64,000 nucleotides of DNA from NCBI GenBank assembly GCA_034190875.2, contig CM067346.1, positions 43,065,815 to 43,129,814 on the forward strand, written 5' to 3'. The DNA comes from Urechis unicinctus (taxonomy: Eukaryota > Annelida > Polychaeta > Xenopneusta > Urechidae). Position 1 is the stretch's first letter. Each line of letters begins with the position of its first letter. The notes beneath the pieces were generated by a model. The model worked only from the letters and a program-made list of their open reading frames with translations. It was not told where the DNA came from and searched no databases. Both the position numbers and the translations under genes were made by a program. Below, in pieces: positions 1 through 12,080 of the stretch.

Positions 1-152
1 GATCCCGCTATTGAATTTTCTCCTGGTGAATCTATCAGCCTGGCAATATGTATCTAGAGCAGCAGTGACATGATAGAGTCAAAACTTCCTGGGTAGAATG
101 TTTATAAGGATTGTGAAGGAGAAGCTGTTGTTGAGGTATGTATCGACTCTGG

Positions 153-175
153 ATGTGTGTGTGTGTGTGTGTGTG
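153..175. repeat. Short (TG)n microsatellite
   Basis: An intronic run of alternating T and G just upstream of the exon at 186. It could overlap the polypyrimidine/branch region, but the acceptor TTTGTAG follows it directly. Confidence 0.8.
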
Positions 176-185
176 CTGTTTGTAG

Positions 186-3100
186 GAGCTTCAGGCCAAG
201 CTGGAGGATCTATCCAGAGCTGAGAATGCCCCAGCTGCTGACTCCAACTCTGATAAGGTCGGTTCATATTCTCACCTCATCAACGTGTCTGATTTAGTCC
301 CCTGTGGTGTCTTATTGTATGTTAAAAGAACCCTCATTACAATGACAAGCAACGTGCATGTGATGAAACACCTGGTGTGTATTACAGGTGTGCGAACTGG
401 AGACTCGTCTGAGTCAGGCCGAGGAGAAGAAGAGTGAACTGGAGGGAGGTCAACAGGAACTCCTGGCTAAGGTGGAGCATTACGAGAAGGTCCTCGCTAG
501 CACTGTGAGTAACCATGCTTATCGATACTGGCTGATAACGCGAGGCCTGTGATGTGTGAGGTGAAGTTGTGATGTGGTGGTGAAGACAGGTGCTTGTGTG
601 ATCATAGGAGACGATGTTGCGGACACTGGAGAGCAGTGTGGAATGCGAGGAGCTGAAATGGAAGGAGAAGATTGACAACGTCACCCAGCAGCTAACGCAG
701 GTACTTTCATGCGGTCCGTGGTGGTGCGGAATGATGGGGTGGTTGTGCGGTGTGGGCGATGCTGATGTAGCTGGTGTGTGTGTGTGTGTGTTAGGAGAGG
801 AGGAGAGCTGCCGAGCTGGTCGAAGAGAACAACGTACTGAAACGCCACACAGAGGTACTGTTAGAGCACAGCTGTTTTCGAACATGCTCTGTGCCACCTA
901 TAAACACTTTTCAAAAGCTACTTCTCATTAGCACAGCTCCTTAAAACCTTTTTACCACTCCTAACAAACTCTGCTCCCAAAAGCCTTTTTACCACTCCCC
1001 ATAAACTTGGCTCCTCAAAGCCTTCTTACCACTCCTCATAAACTTGCCTCCTCAAATCCTTCTTACTATTCCTCATAAACACTGCTCCTTGAAGCCTTTT
1101 TGCCAATTCTCATACACATTACTCCTTAAAGCCTTTTGTCAATCCTCTTTCACATTGCTCCTTAAAACTTTTTGCCAATCCTCATACACATTGCTCCTTA
1201 ATCCTCGCACATATGTTGCTACTTCTCATGCCGAACATCCCCACCCCACACATTCCCTATCTGGTGAGACGCTGCATCTGCAAATATTGGTGAACATTTA
1301 CCTCTTCAATACATACATTCTCGCCACCAAGATTTGTCATTTACACCAAAACATCCCTTTGTTATGGAGACATATAATTATTCTCTGTCGCGTATATTTC
1401 ATCTTTCCTCTCGTTTCTGTTGACCTCTTTCCCTCCCTGTTTTCCCTACTTAAGTCCTGTCTAATGACTGATGCCTTCTTTATGTTTGGTTCTTGATGTT
1501 GGTTGATGTTCTTTACCTCTAACTCTATTCCTTACCCTGTAAATACCATCTCTTGTATATACCATAGTTAAGGCCTACACTTATGTAAATTATTCCTGCG
1601 GGGAAAAATATTTGAGTAGGGTGTGGTTTTAGGACATAATTCGGGGGAAACATTAAGTGATTGATTGAAGCTTTAATCCAGAGGTGGCAAAGTAGCACTA
1701 TCTATCTGATCCTGTCCCACACATCAACACACTTATATTAAGTATTGCTACTAATATGGCATTTTACCACATTCTTTTGAATTGTAATTTAGTTATTTGC
1801 ATGGTGTTGGTTATAAGTTGATTGGATCGAGGCATGCGCTGGAATTATTAGTCTACCGAGAGATATTGAGTGTCTCCATATACACTCGAGTACGCCTTAA
1901 TGCGCTTTTTATTGCCACATCACAGGGGGTAGAGGAGTTGGATTTCGCATATAGCTGTGTTGAAAAAAGCTTACCTCACATCGTTACCGAGGTAATAGAT
2001 ATGATCCTTCCTGCATCTCCATTATTTGACAATTGTTACGTTTGTATTGTGCTAAGTTGGTGCATTTTACAAGCGGGTGCTATTTTAGGGGAAAGTTAAG
2101 AATATACCTGTTTGAACACGCAATCAGCAACCAGCTTTATACTTTTATCATTTGTATATTTAGTTCCATCACACTTACATTCCGGCCACAGAGGTCAGTA
2201 ATGTAATATTTGACTTTGTCAGTGAATCAGATGCTCCTCTAAGTTACTTGGTTATTGATGAACTGAGTAATCTGAATGCTTGAGATAAACCAGGTAGCAA
2301 TCCACATGATTGGATGATTAGGGTATGTGTTAGTATGCCATAGGTGGCTGGTGTTTCTCATATGCTCATGTAATTATTTTATGATGGTGGAGGTCTATCT
2401 TGAAGTTGTGGTGCTTCTTCCTCAGACATTCCATTCTTCCTTTATATACTTGATAAGACATTGATACAATATTAATTTAACCATGTTTCATTTCACCACA
2501 GTAAATTGACACTGATATTTGGTTGTTGTAATCGTATAATGCCTAACTCATGGGTTTGACCCATGTTAAACAATGAATGGATGTTATTATATATATTGTA
2601 AGCCACTTTCATGTTAGTCTTCTATACCCTGTTGTCACCCCACCACCCCCCCCCCCCCTCCCCCAGCATGTTATCATACACTGACTGTTGTTGACCTCTT
2701 AGATGGACGATCGTGTGAAGGAGTTGGAGGACCGCCTGTCATTAACAGAGAACGAACGTGACGAGCTCAGCAGTAAACTCCTACAGGTAACGCCCTCGTT
2801 AACACCTGCCCTGCCCCATGCAACCACCACCATGCCACACATCTCGTCCTCCAATGAAGGGCAGTGTGAATCTGACTAGGAGCTGTGTCGTTGTGTGGTG
2901 TCGTTGTGTGGTTATACTGGGTGAAATGCTGTCGTATCTTATCAGGCTTGGTGTTGGTACTAGCTCTGTAGTGTACACTCAATGCCACCCCTAGCACTCA
3001 TGTTGAGCATCGATGCACCCATCTTTCCTATATCTAAGCTCTCTGTTAACATTAACAAATCTTTAGTATTTCATTCAAATACTATTTTCACAGATTGGAT

Positions 3101-6100
3101 TTGCTCACATATAAGTGTTGACGGTGGCATATGTTACATGTTGTGTGGATTAGCAGTGAGATGTTGTGTTAGTCTGTAGCGTAATTCATTATTTAGCTGA
3201 CTAATCATGATGCTGAAGCTTTCAACCTTTACCTCACATGAGCACCATATCAATGCTGCGATGTCAGCTTGGCTGCGGAGGCTGCAGCTTGAGATGCCCT
3301 CGCATGGCTGTTGTGATGTACGTGTGTGCCTGTGTGGTTGTCCAGTCCCAGGAGACCATCTCAACATTGTCTCTTGACTTGGATGAGACCAAGAGGTTAT
3401 CCACAGAAGTGCCGCAGGATTTGGCCCAGGTACACATCACACTCCCTCACTTCTATCTCTCCTGGCCGTGCAAGTTAGATGCTGTCACATTCTGGATTAA
3501 GTTTTAGGACAAATAAGGGCATCATCTCATTGACAAGCAAAAGCAATCTTCATCTTTATCAAGTCTATCTCTCTGCTAATTTCTCACATCTGGTTTTTGA
3601 CAGATCTAAGCAGAATTTTAATTAAAGAACTTGGCATCAAATGCTGCTGTTTAAATTCATTTCCCTTCAATTTCTCTCTGGTTATACCAAATTAAAATAG
3701 TCTTTTGCCTATTTTCAATTAACCTTTCATTCTCTAATTATGATTTGGTGGTAGTTAATGGTTGGTTGAGTAGTTGTGTGTGTTTGATTCCTGCCTGTTG
3801 ACTATTCTCAATTATCTTCTGCAAATTTGATTTCTGGCATGCTTGATTTGTATTCTTTTTATTTCTGGCATTTTTTGCCATTACATTATCAATTGATTGT
3901 GTTGGCAACAAACTCACAGCTTCTTTTGCGATGAAACTGTGGGTTTGTTTAAACTGGTTCTCTGTAAGTAGACCCAAAGGTGCTCTTCTTCTTAACAGAG
4001 CTTGCTTTCTCATCTCGGACCAATCTGGGTGGAATCCGCCCTGAGGAGACCCTCATTCAGTGCTTCCTTGATGTCGTTTTCCCATTGAATCACCTTGTTA
4101 GAAACTTGCCACAGAGATGACAAATAACATCAAGGAAGCACTGTAGGCGGTTGACTGTACTGACCTGCTATTGACATTGATAACAAGGGCTTGGTTGACA
4201 CCCATTACAGGAAGTAGAGAGTTTAAGAGGAGAGTTTGATTGGCGAGAACAAGAAAGTGAAAGCTCTGAACTCGGAGCGAGTCAAGCTGAACGGCATCAT
4301 AAAGACAGGGCAAGATGCTCTGCGCATGGAACAGGAACTGGTAACTAAGCTGCAGAAAGAACTGCAGATCAAAGTGCAGGTAAATCGTATCAGGTCACCT
4401 GTAGATAACCTGCCCAGTCAAGTTGGAAGGGGGGAGGCTTCACAAGTCTCAAATCCTAGTGTCTTTTTTTCCCATCTTAAGTTACCAAAACCGAGTAGTA
4501 TTATGGTATTCATTTTTTGTGGGGTAACGTTTTGGTGGATTGGAGGGGGTGTATTTTTTAAAAATTGTTTGTTATAAATTTAATGTTGTCAGTATGCATT
4601 GGTGATTATGATTTATTTGTATGCCCCTGTCATGTGATCAGGCATTGTTTAGTTGCTATTAGTTGCTGGTATTTGGAACTGTTATATAACAGTGAACTGT
4701 GCAGTGATAGAGTTGGATATGTGCTCTTCCCCTGCTTGATATAAAATGTTTGACAATTAAGTATTTACCGTGGATGGCATTGTACACAGGAGTGTCTGAG
4801 TCTAGCCGACCAGTCCTTCCCTGATTGGGACATACTAGATCCAGCTAGCCTTGAGTCCAGTCTGAGTAGCTCTTCAGATCAGGTTATCCAGCTCGGTGAT
4901 AGATAACCCGTATTATTACCAACATTCCTAATCCTCCCTCACTGTTTGCATGGTGTTAAACTTCGCTTGCTAAGTCTTCATCCTCTATGTACCTCACACA
5001 AACACACACAAGCTCAATGTCATTTAGAGGTCGTGGTATACTGATAGGTTGTGGGTCGTTTGTGATACATCATATTTACTCTGTTACATTTGGAATATTT
5101 AAGAACCAGTTTTATATACAAAGACTTTGTTTTGCACCTTTGACAACTTTTATTTGTACCATAAATTCAATTAAGTGGTGTTAATACAGTGTATTGATAA
5201 TGTTTGATCAAATTGGTAGCTTACTTTGCAAACATTATATTCATATGGAAGCTGCATTCAATAAGTATTTGTTTCATAAATTCCACATTTTCTTCTCCGG
5301 CTGAATTTGCGTGTTGCCGTGATTGAGCCAGGATGTTTATTGGTAAACTGTGTTGTTATGTATCAGGGTATGGCTAATGGAGGCACATCCAGTAACAACA
5401 GCCAGGTAAAACAACATCATTACAAATGTTCTTTGCAACGGCTTGTAAAATCATGTTAACCAGAATCAACCCTTATTTTTTCCTCATCAGCTCCTTGTGT
5501 TTTGTCAATTTCATGATTCATCAATGGATGCATCTGAGGGTGTGTTATTATATGTTTTCCATGCTTTATGCCCTCAATAAATTATCATCAACTTGTTTAG
5601 TTTCGACCTAAATCAAGAAGGTTTTTGAAAGGTAGGGTATTGTTTCAAAGACTCTCCCCTGCACACAACCAGCCTGTGATATTCACACTATATTAAGAGG
5701 TTAGAAGACAGCCCATTACACATTCCTATTATCAGTGTAACATTTCAATGAATATTTTCACTGTTCCTTTAGTTCTATACTTGAGTGGTCCACTGGTCAT
5801 CATTGTAAGTTCTTTAAACATAAAATCATTGATGACTGCAACAGTACTCGAGAATCTTGTTAGCATATAGAAATCACCAGATCAGTATCATGCAAACACT
5901 TTTGATTTGTGAACATTCCCTCTGTTAGGTTGTTCTTTTGTGTTCTGGCCCGTCCAATGAAAATGCATTGCCTCTGAACTTGAATCTTCCTCTCATTTAA
6001 TTGTTTGCTGAAGCAGTCTGTGACCATCATTTGCTGTCAACTGTGCGCCATCCCCAGTCTCTATGTAATCTGTAGTATACTTTGTCAGTCTCGTGAAGAT

Positions 6101-6421
6101 CATGTTGTTTACCACAGACTTCTGTATGTTAAGAAACTTACCAACATATCACTTCCGATCTTGTATCCTGTGCCATCTGTGCTACCAATTGCCCCTTTGT
6201 TATGATGTGTAATTACTTTGATTACCATGTAGATGTTTACAAATATTCCAGAAATATCTGTATAATGTTCATTGAATTATCATTAATAAAGGTCGTTGGA
6301 ACATAATTTATGTCTGCTGTATGATAAGCATTCGCTGGCATGTTGTCATTTCTTGTTTTGACCTCTGTGATTGTGTCTATAGGGTGCTTCGCCAGGAAAT
6401 GACACCGCCACTTCGTCATAG
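186..6421 (+). CDS. Ribosome-binding protein 1 / kinectin-like coiled-coil protein, 3' exons only
   Basis: The 3' part of a long coiled-coil protein of the RRBP1 (p180)/kinectin family. These are ER membrane proteins whose coiled-coil rods bind ribosomes, microtubules or kinesin. Exons read: 186-257, 388-504, 608-700, 795-854, 2703-2786, 3346-3429, 4211-4379, 4790-4882, 5367-5405 and 6383-6421 (stop TAG). All except 4211-4379 are multiples of three, so introns are phase 0. Heptad-rich, Glu/Lys-rich segments include ETMLRTLESSVECEE, the RRBP1/KTN1 landmark where a YxxxLAxTE-type stretch precedes SVEEEE, and TGQDALRMEQELV before the C-terminus. The tail after the coil is short and Ser/Gly/Asn-rich, as in RRBP1. 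Exon 4211-4379 is 169 nt and changes frame internally (see findings). The 5' exons, transmembrane anchor and start lie left of the window. The family call is good; RRBP1 versus KTN1 is not resolved, since invertebrates often have one gene. Confidence 0.8.
930..1215. repeat. 37-bp degenerate minisatellite in an RRBP1-like intron
   Basis: About eight imperfect copies of a unit starting GCTCCTTAAAGCC. Unit starts fall at about 936, 973, 1010, 1047, 1084, 1121, 1157 and 1193, a period of 36-37 bp. Because 37 is not a multiple of three, the 150-residue open frame across it (1044-1496) is not a real gene. The rest of this 1.85-kb intron (1216-2702) holds nothing else recognisable apart from a poly-C tract at about 2641-2665. 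Confidence 0.85.
4058..4143. other. Perfect 17-bp inverted repeat (hairpin) in an intron
   Basis: CAGTGCTTCCTTGATGT at 4058-4074 is repeated as its exact reverse complement at 4127-4143, with a 52-base loop. A weaker pairing (CCGCC near 4036, GGCGG near 4147) extends the arms. It lies just upstream of the frame-anomalous exon at 4211. It may be a remnant of a small foldback element or an unrelated RNA hairpin; nothing shows a function. Confidence 0.6.
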
Positions 6422-7716
6422 TTAGCAGAGGGAGTGTGTGCAGCTCATGGGATGTCCAGAATGCCATATGTTTGTTTGATCACTGTGGTGCACATAGTAC
6501 ACAATATGTCTGGTATAATTCGCCAAAGCTCTGTCCTCTATACACTTCTCTTGGTGGCTGTATCTTGTTAATGCCGCTTAACATCAATATTCAGCTTATG
6601 TTTATGACAAAACCGCACTTGAATACAAGTGTACAAATGCCTGTACAGACATTCCTGGTTAATTTCACTTTAATGTGTTATTGTCCATAAGCTTCACATC
6701 AAAATTGCTGATATATCAAATAGTTCTGAATCAATATATTGATATCTCTTTGTGAGAAGCATTTCTATGTACAACCTAGCGTGCTGTTATACAAGACGGC
6801 TGATTGGTCTTCAGCCATACAAACATCAGACCATGTTACAATTAGACTTTAACCAGTTGGAAAATTTAGTTAGAGAAAAAAATGCCAATCGCCAAGATAA
6901 TTGTAATTTCTGTTAATTATTCACTTTTCCTGTTACTTAATCTTTAAGATTACTCTGTGGCTGCCAAACCCTCCATTATTCTAGATACTTAATATACTAC
7001 AAGGATACGTGCATGTTGACAGCTTAGACAAGATCATTGGACTGGCCTTTACATCACGCATGTTTTATATCTATTATATCCCATGTTTTCTACTATGCAA
7101 AGTAATTTCAAGATCTGTCAATTCTCTTCAAATCATCGCTTTGTAAGTGCCCCCACCAGGCTGGGATGAATATTGTGTCAAGAGGTTAATGGTGGCAGGA
7201 TAAAATTCTTAGCCCTGGTGCTATGTTTAATGGACCGTATTTACTATGAAGTCGTTTGTTTTGTATATGTTTTCATTTTAATTCATTATAGGATAGTTGT
7301 GACGACAGTTTACACTATTTCACCTCTTAATTAACGTTATATTTTGTTGTTATCCCAGATAGAATGACAGAGGAAACCACTTGATTATAAACTATAAGAA
7401 CAACTTTATTCCGATTAGCCAGTTTTATACAGGCTGGAGTAATAACAATGTTTGTCTCGTCCAAAATAGCTTATGATACTAGTTTAGTCTTGTATTTATC
7501 TTACTGTACAAGCTCTCATTTAAGGCAAGTAATGGCAGAATGCTGGTTGGTAGTGGTGGCATACTGCAGGTAGAATGACTTCAGTTGGGAGGGCTACTGA
7601 GCGTCAGGTAACTGGGAATCAACACCGATTTTCTCTCTTTAGCTGCCATTCACTGCCTGGCTCATTGGAAAAGTACAACTTTTGTCAACACAAAGGATCT
7701 GTATGATGTAGTTTGA

Positions 7717-7722
7717 AATAAA
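7717..7722 (+). terminator. Poly(A) signal of the RRBP1-like gene
   Basis: AATAAA followed within 30 bases by a TG-rich stretch, 1.3 kb after the stop at 6421. The interval 6422-7720 has no other gene and is read as 3' UTR. The hexamer is conserved at 19490-19495 in the downstream duplicate, which supports the reading only weakly because the whole block is copied. Confidence 0.5.
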
Positions 7723-8185
7723 GTGATTGCTATTATGATGTTGTGTTGTTAAACCAGCTACAATGTTTCTGTACCCTGCTTATGATTTGTACTTCATTGT
7801 TCTCATGCCCAGCTGTGGCGTCCTATCACTCTGAGAGGAATGGTAGTTCATATTCATGATTTTAGGGTTTCATCATAATTGATGTGCATTGATGTTAAGG
7901 TATCCACTTGGGTGACACTGGTTGCATGATAAATTCAACAATGACCGTATGGCACTTAAGAAATCGCATTTAACTGTCATAAATGTTGTAACTTCATTCC
8001 CCATATAAAATATGGAAAGCAAGGCTTGCCCGAAACTCCAGACCAGAATGTAAATGGGTGGAATGGTTTTGTACAAAGAGCACTGAGGTTGATGCTCCTT
8101 TCCTCCTGTTAATGCACATAATGATACCTTTTTGCACCACGCAATATATGTACATTCTAGATATATATGTAAGCATATAGTGTGA

Positions 8186-8190
<5 letters not shown>

Positions 8191-8247
<57 letters not shown>
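8191..8247. repeat. (TA)n microsatellite, unit 1
   Basis: About 57 bp of alternating T and A downstream of lifeguard copy 1. The equivalent tract in the duplicate (20058-20175) is about twice as long. The ORF readings across it on both strands are artefacts. Confidence 0.95.
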
Positions 8248-8255
<8 letters not shown>

Positions 8256-8728
8256 ATGTTATTACATATCTATAAATATATATTCATATATCCACCTGAC
8301 AAGCACTTTGAGTTTGAGAAGAGAACGTACTAGTCTCACACATGTACACCATCCCATGGTCAAACAGGAAAATATATACTCTAAAAGCAATGCTATTTCA
8401 CAAATATCCTGTTCTTCATTGATAATAAGAGACAATCTAAAATTCTGCAGATCTACCCGAAAAACTAAACAATCACCCAAACGATTGGGCGGGCGTTTCA
8501 ATGTTATCGTACAGCGAAATCGTGCAGTGCACACTGGAACCAACAGCGAGTGTGATGTACTGATTAAAATAAGCGACCACGTCTTACCAAACGTCATAAT
8601 GGTGAGCGCTCTTCATCATAATGACTCTCATTCTAATGCTTTGAGTACTGCACAATAATGCATCGCATCATAATGGTCCACGCCATGGTAACTCGAATCA
8701 GGTATAAATATACAAACATGACATGTAA

Positions 8729-11700
8729 TTAAATGTACTCCTCCTCGCTCAGACTGTGTTTCTTGTTGCCCATTATTTGCTGAGTTTCAATCGCAAGGAA
8801 CTAAACACACATTTTCAAGTGATAGATCAAACAGAAAATTTGGATTGAACGCTGTGCACGATGATGCAGATAGAAATGCTTAATTATACACACCAGACCA
8901 AAGACGAGGGCACCCAAACTTCTATGTACGAAGTTCAAAATCATGGACTGCAGTAAAACATAACATTCTATATTTTGTACACAAAATTGTTTGGCATCAT
9001 AGATAGTTGGCAAAGGAAACGTTTGAACGCATTTTTGTTATCCTTTACATTAATTGATTCTGTGCTATTTGTTTTTCTCGGTTTTTCAAACTATAACCTG
9101 GCAAATTATTACTGTACCTGTTTACTGTCACGATTGATTGCGATAGCTATCCCTGAGAAAAAGAACGTGATGAATAAGGCGAATCCGATCAGGGTACAGT
9201 AGCTGCGAGTGAAGTCAATCTGAAGTTGACACACGCAGCATTAAATTTGATTAGTATTTATATGAATTGCTTTAGGTTGCTTTAACAACCGTTATTTAAT
9301 GGAAGACGGCAATAATCACAAAAACTTTGTCCAGTAAAGTAAGCCAAGCATAGAGTTATACGACATGCCAATACGAATGTGTTATAGGGTGCCTACAAAG
9401 ATAGGGTGCGTACGAACAGATAAGAAGCTATGAATTTGTTTTAAATTTAAAAGTAACACTGAATTATTTCCAACCTTTGTCTGACACGCGAAAAACGACA
9501 CTGTGATGCAGACACCGGTAGTCATGGCCATGACAATCAACGCGATCCCTGTATCTTTGTAGCTGCAGATTAACAAGAACAATTACAAACAAAGAATCAC
9601 CATAAATCGAAAATCACATCATTTGGGTAAGAAACGCTCATTATTTGTCCACAGGGATAGGCAGCGTTGCCAGGTGTCCCAAGTAACAATTGCCTTATCC
9701 AATAATAGACATACTAACTACTGACTTCTGATCATAATCGCCAATCGTTTCTATTTAATTGCTCCACCTCGACAAGTGGCACAAACTACAAACATTTCTA
9801 AGGCGATAAACTGAACGTTGGATTTAATTCTAACTACACGAGGCATCGCAAGAAACGTGGGTATTACATCATATTTAGGATGGCAAGCATGTAACGTTAT
9901 GCGAAGAGGCACGTAATGCATTCGGAAAAAATGAAGGAATAAATGCAGCTAGTAAATCAAGTAAGAACAAATTGCAATGCGAGACATCAAACGAACACAG
10001 AGTTAGGGAGAACATGTGGGAACGAAACGTGCACGAGAAGGGTTTCTTGGGTATTTGGGACTGAAAAGCAAGGGTTAAATGGATTTATTGGGAAATAGAT
10101 GGACCTGTTAACAGCTAGCGGAATGTAATTGGGAGAGAGAGATATGCCAGGTCAGGTAAATTAGACTCGGGTCGTGGCTCACAAGGGGAGTGGGGATTAG
10201 TCAAAGGATGCGAAGGATGCAGTATATTCGAATAAATTATTATCATAGTTGATCGAAGATATTGTTATCATACCAACCAATTTGAATGCTCTTTTATTGA
10301 ACACTGTAGGAAAAAAGCAGGATTTCCAAAAGCTATTCTACATACCTGCTGATGGTGGCGTTCATCAATGACAAGGCTAGAGTCTACACAAAGGCAGTAG
10401 GGTCATTAACATCACAAAAATCAAGAAGGCTTTATATAATTTCAAAGTTCATCATCTAAAATAGACCCATTAGTATATGTATCATATTTCCCCAGATTCA
10501 ATCTAATACTGACGAAAATAGTAAGTGCAAGGTAGTTGTAGGGGTACTTCCGTCGCACGGAAGGGCAGCAGGTAAGAGTGATGAAGGTCTCCAGAAAGAC
10601 AACACTGCAAAGTCAACATTGTGGCATGTATGATTGTAAACATAGTTTGTGAAACTTATAAGCGCCATTAATTATATATCTTTTAATCACATAATTTAAG
10701 TTTAATAGGATCCTTACCAGGAAACGATGTAAAGCCAAAGACCTTGCGTATCCATGAAGTTTTTAATAGGTTCCCTGTGGCAGAACAATGCATAGGTAAC
10801 AAGTTACAAATTCGCACAGCATCAGAGCTCAAGACAAGATAAGACAAGATACTACGCAATTTAAAATCACGTCGACAAAGTTGATAATATTAAGGTATGT
10901 TACATCATCATTCATTACATGTGTGACATCAAATGTAGAGCACATATTCGTTTGATGTATTTAGTAGCACAGCGTACAATAAAAACATGATCTTACACCA
11001 ATATGAAGACACATATTAGGGGTACGGTAAACAGCAGCTGCACTGTCAGTGTCATGTACACCTGAAAACCATGTCCCAAATCGATCAAGTAATATCAAAG
11101 ACCATTGAAAAATATAATTCAAGAAAGTAAGTGATTGTGTCTGAAAGCGTGTTGATAATGTATCTGTGTCGTATCAAAATGTCATTACTTTGCACGCAAG
11201 TGAGTGTGGTTGGTTGTAGAAGAGGCATGTTGGCTAGACCATTATTACCCTACCATACACCCAGTATTGAGTTGTATTACTTCAAAATGGTCTAACTCAA
11301 GCGCTAGTGGGTTGCAGTTTATTCACTACCTTCCTGATGAAGGCCACGCGGATGTTTGTGTTGTCAAATGAAGTCCCAGCCCAATGATCCGACGCGCGTC
11401 TAGTGCCTGTCAATCACAGTACATGTTCGCTCGTTCATTACTAATTTAAGTGGAAAGAGGTGACGTTGATGAATATTTTGAACGGACACGAGGATCATAT
11501 TTGAAGAACTTACTACGCGGCTCTGATGTGGACGCGGTGTATGTAGGGGGATTCTGTCGAGGTGGTGGAGGCTGAGAGTAGGCAGCGGGATACGGTACAG
11601 GCGCTCCCTGGGGATGGGAGTTGGCGGTTGGCGGTGGGTACGCCGCATTGGTACCTGGTGGTGGCGGGTATTGCGCTGCGGGTCCTTGTGGTGGTAGGTA

Positions 11701-11757
11701 GTTGTCATCCATCTCATTGTAACTGGGGTGGACGGCGTGTAGTTTGCTAGCGGACAT
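8729..11757 (-). CDS. Lifeguard/TMBIM (Bax inhibitor-1 family) protein, copy 1, C-terminally truncated
   Basis: Lifeguards are multi-pass ER/Golgi membrane proteins that damp apoptosis and Ca2+ release. Exons (- strand, in order): 11514-11757, 11330-11406, 10997-11061, 10718-10774, 10514-10604, 10346-10383, 9475-9562, 9118-9219, 8894-8947, 8729-8800. They total 888 nt, 295 residues, with continuous phase. The N-terminus is Pro/Tyr-rich (residues 1-80, PPPP and YPPP repeats). Family marks follow: NIRVAFIRKVYMTLTVQLL, CCPSVRRKYPYNYLALTIF, a SYKDTGIALIVMAMTTG helix, SFFACQTK, and ETQQIMGNKKHSLSEEEYI. Translation stops right after EEEYI, where copy 2 and other family members carry the last transmembrane helix with its conserved Asp. 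The cause is a deletion of about 123 bp relative to copy 2. Exon 8 is also four codons shorter. It is probably a non-functional or altered paralogue, although all splice sites and the rest of the frame are intact. Confidence 0.85.
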
Positions 11758-12040
11758 GTTTCACTAGCAACGTCGGATGATGATCATAAGAAGGTTAGTA
11801 CCTGAAATTTATCAAGCAGAAAAGAACGACTGCTAATAATCAGGTCTCACCTATGTTGGTGGTCAATTTGGGAAATCCCTCGTCCGTCCTCAGTGTACGC
11901 ACAGGCTCTCGAGTCATAAAACGCCACTCCTCTCTGACATCTAGTATAAATAGTCTAAATATTCAAGTAGCCAGAGTGGAGTGGCGTTTTGTGACACGAG
12001 TGCTTGTGAGTGTGAGGTGGTGCAGGCATGTTATACCTGT

Positions 12041-12080
12041 GGTATCCTGTGGTATCCTGTGGTATCCTGTGGTATCCTGT
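12041..12080. repeat. 10-bp tandem repeat (GGTATCCTGT)x4
   Basis: Four exact copies plus a partial fifth in the 5' flank of lifeguard copy 1. The duplicate lacks the array: at about 24825 one partial unit is followed directly by the same GGTCAATATCATTTACTGA flank. It therefore expanded or contracted after the duplication. Confidence 0.9.

Noticed and set aside
382-897. 171-residue minus-strand frame over the first RRBP1-like exons
   Set aside because: Antisense to spliced coiled-coil exons; Ser/His/Thr-rich with no motif.
11400-11717. Second minus-strand frame (Arg/His/Pro-rich) over lifeguard exon 1, also at 24325-24642
   Set aside because: An out-of-frame reading of the Pro-rich exon. The in-frame version splices correctly to the Bax-inhibitor core.
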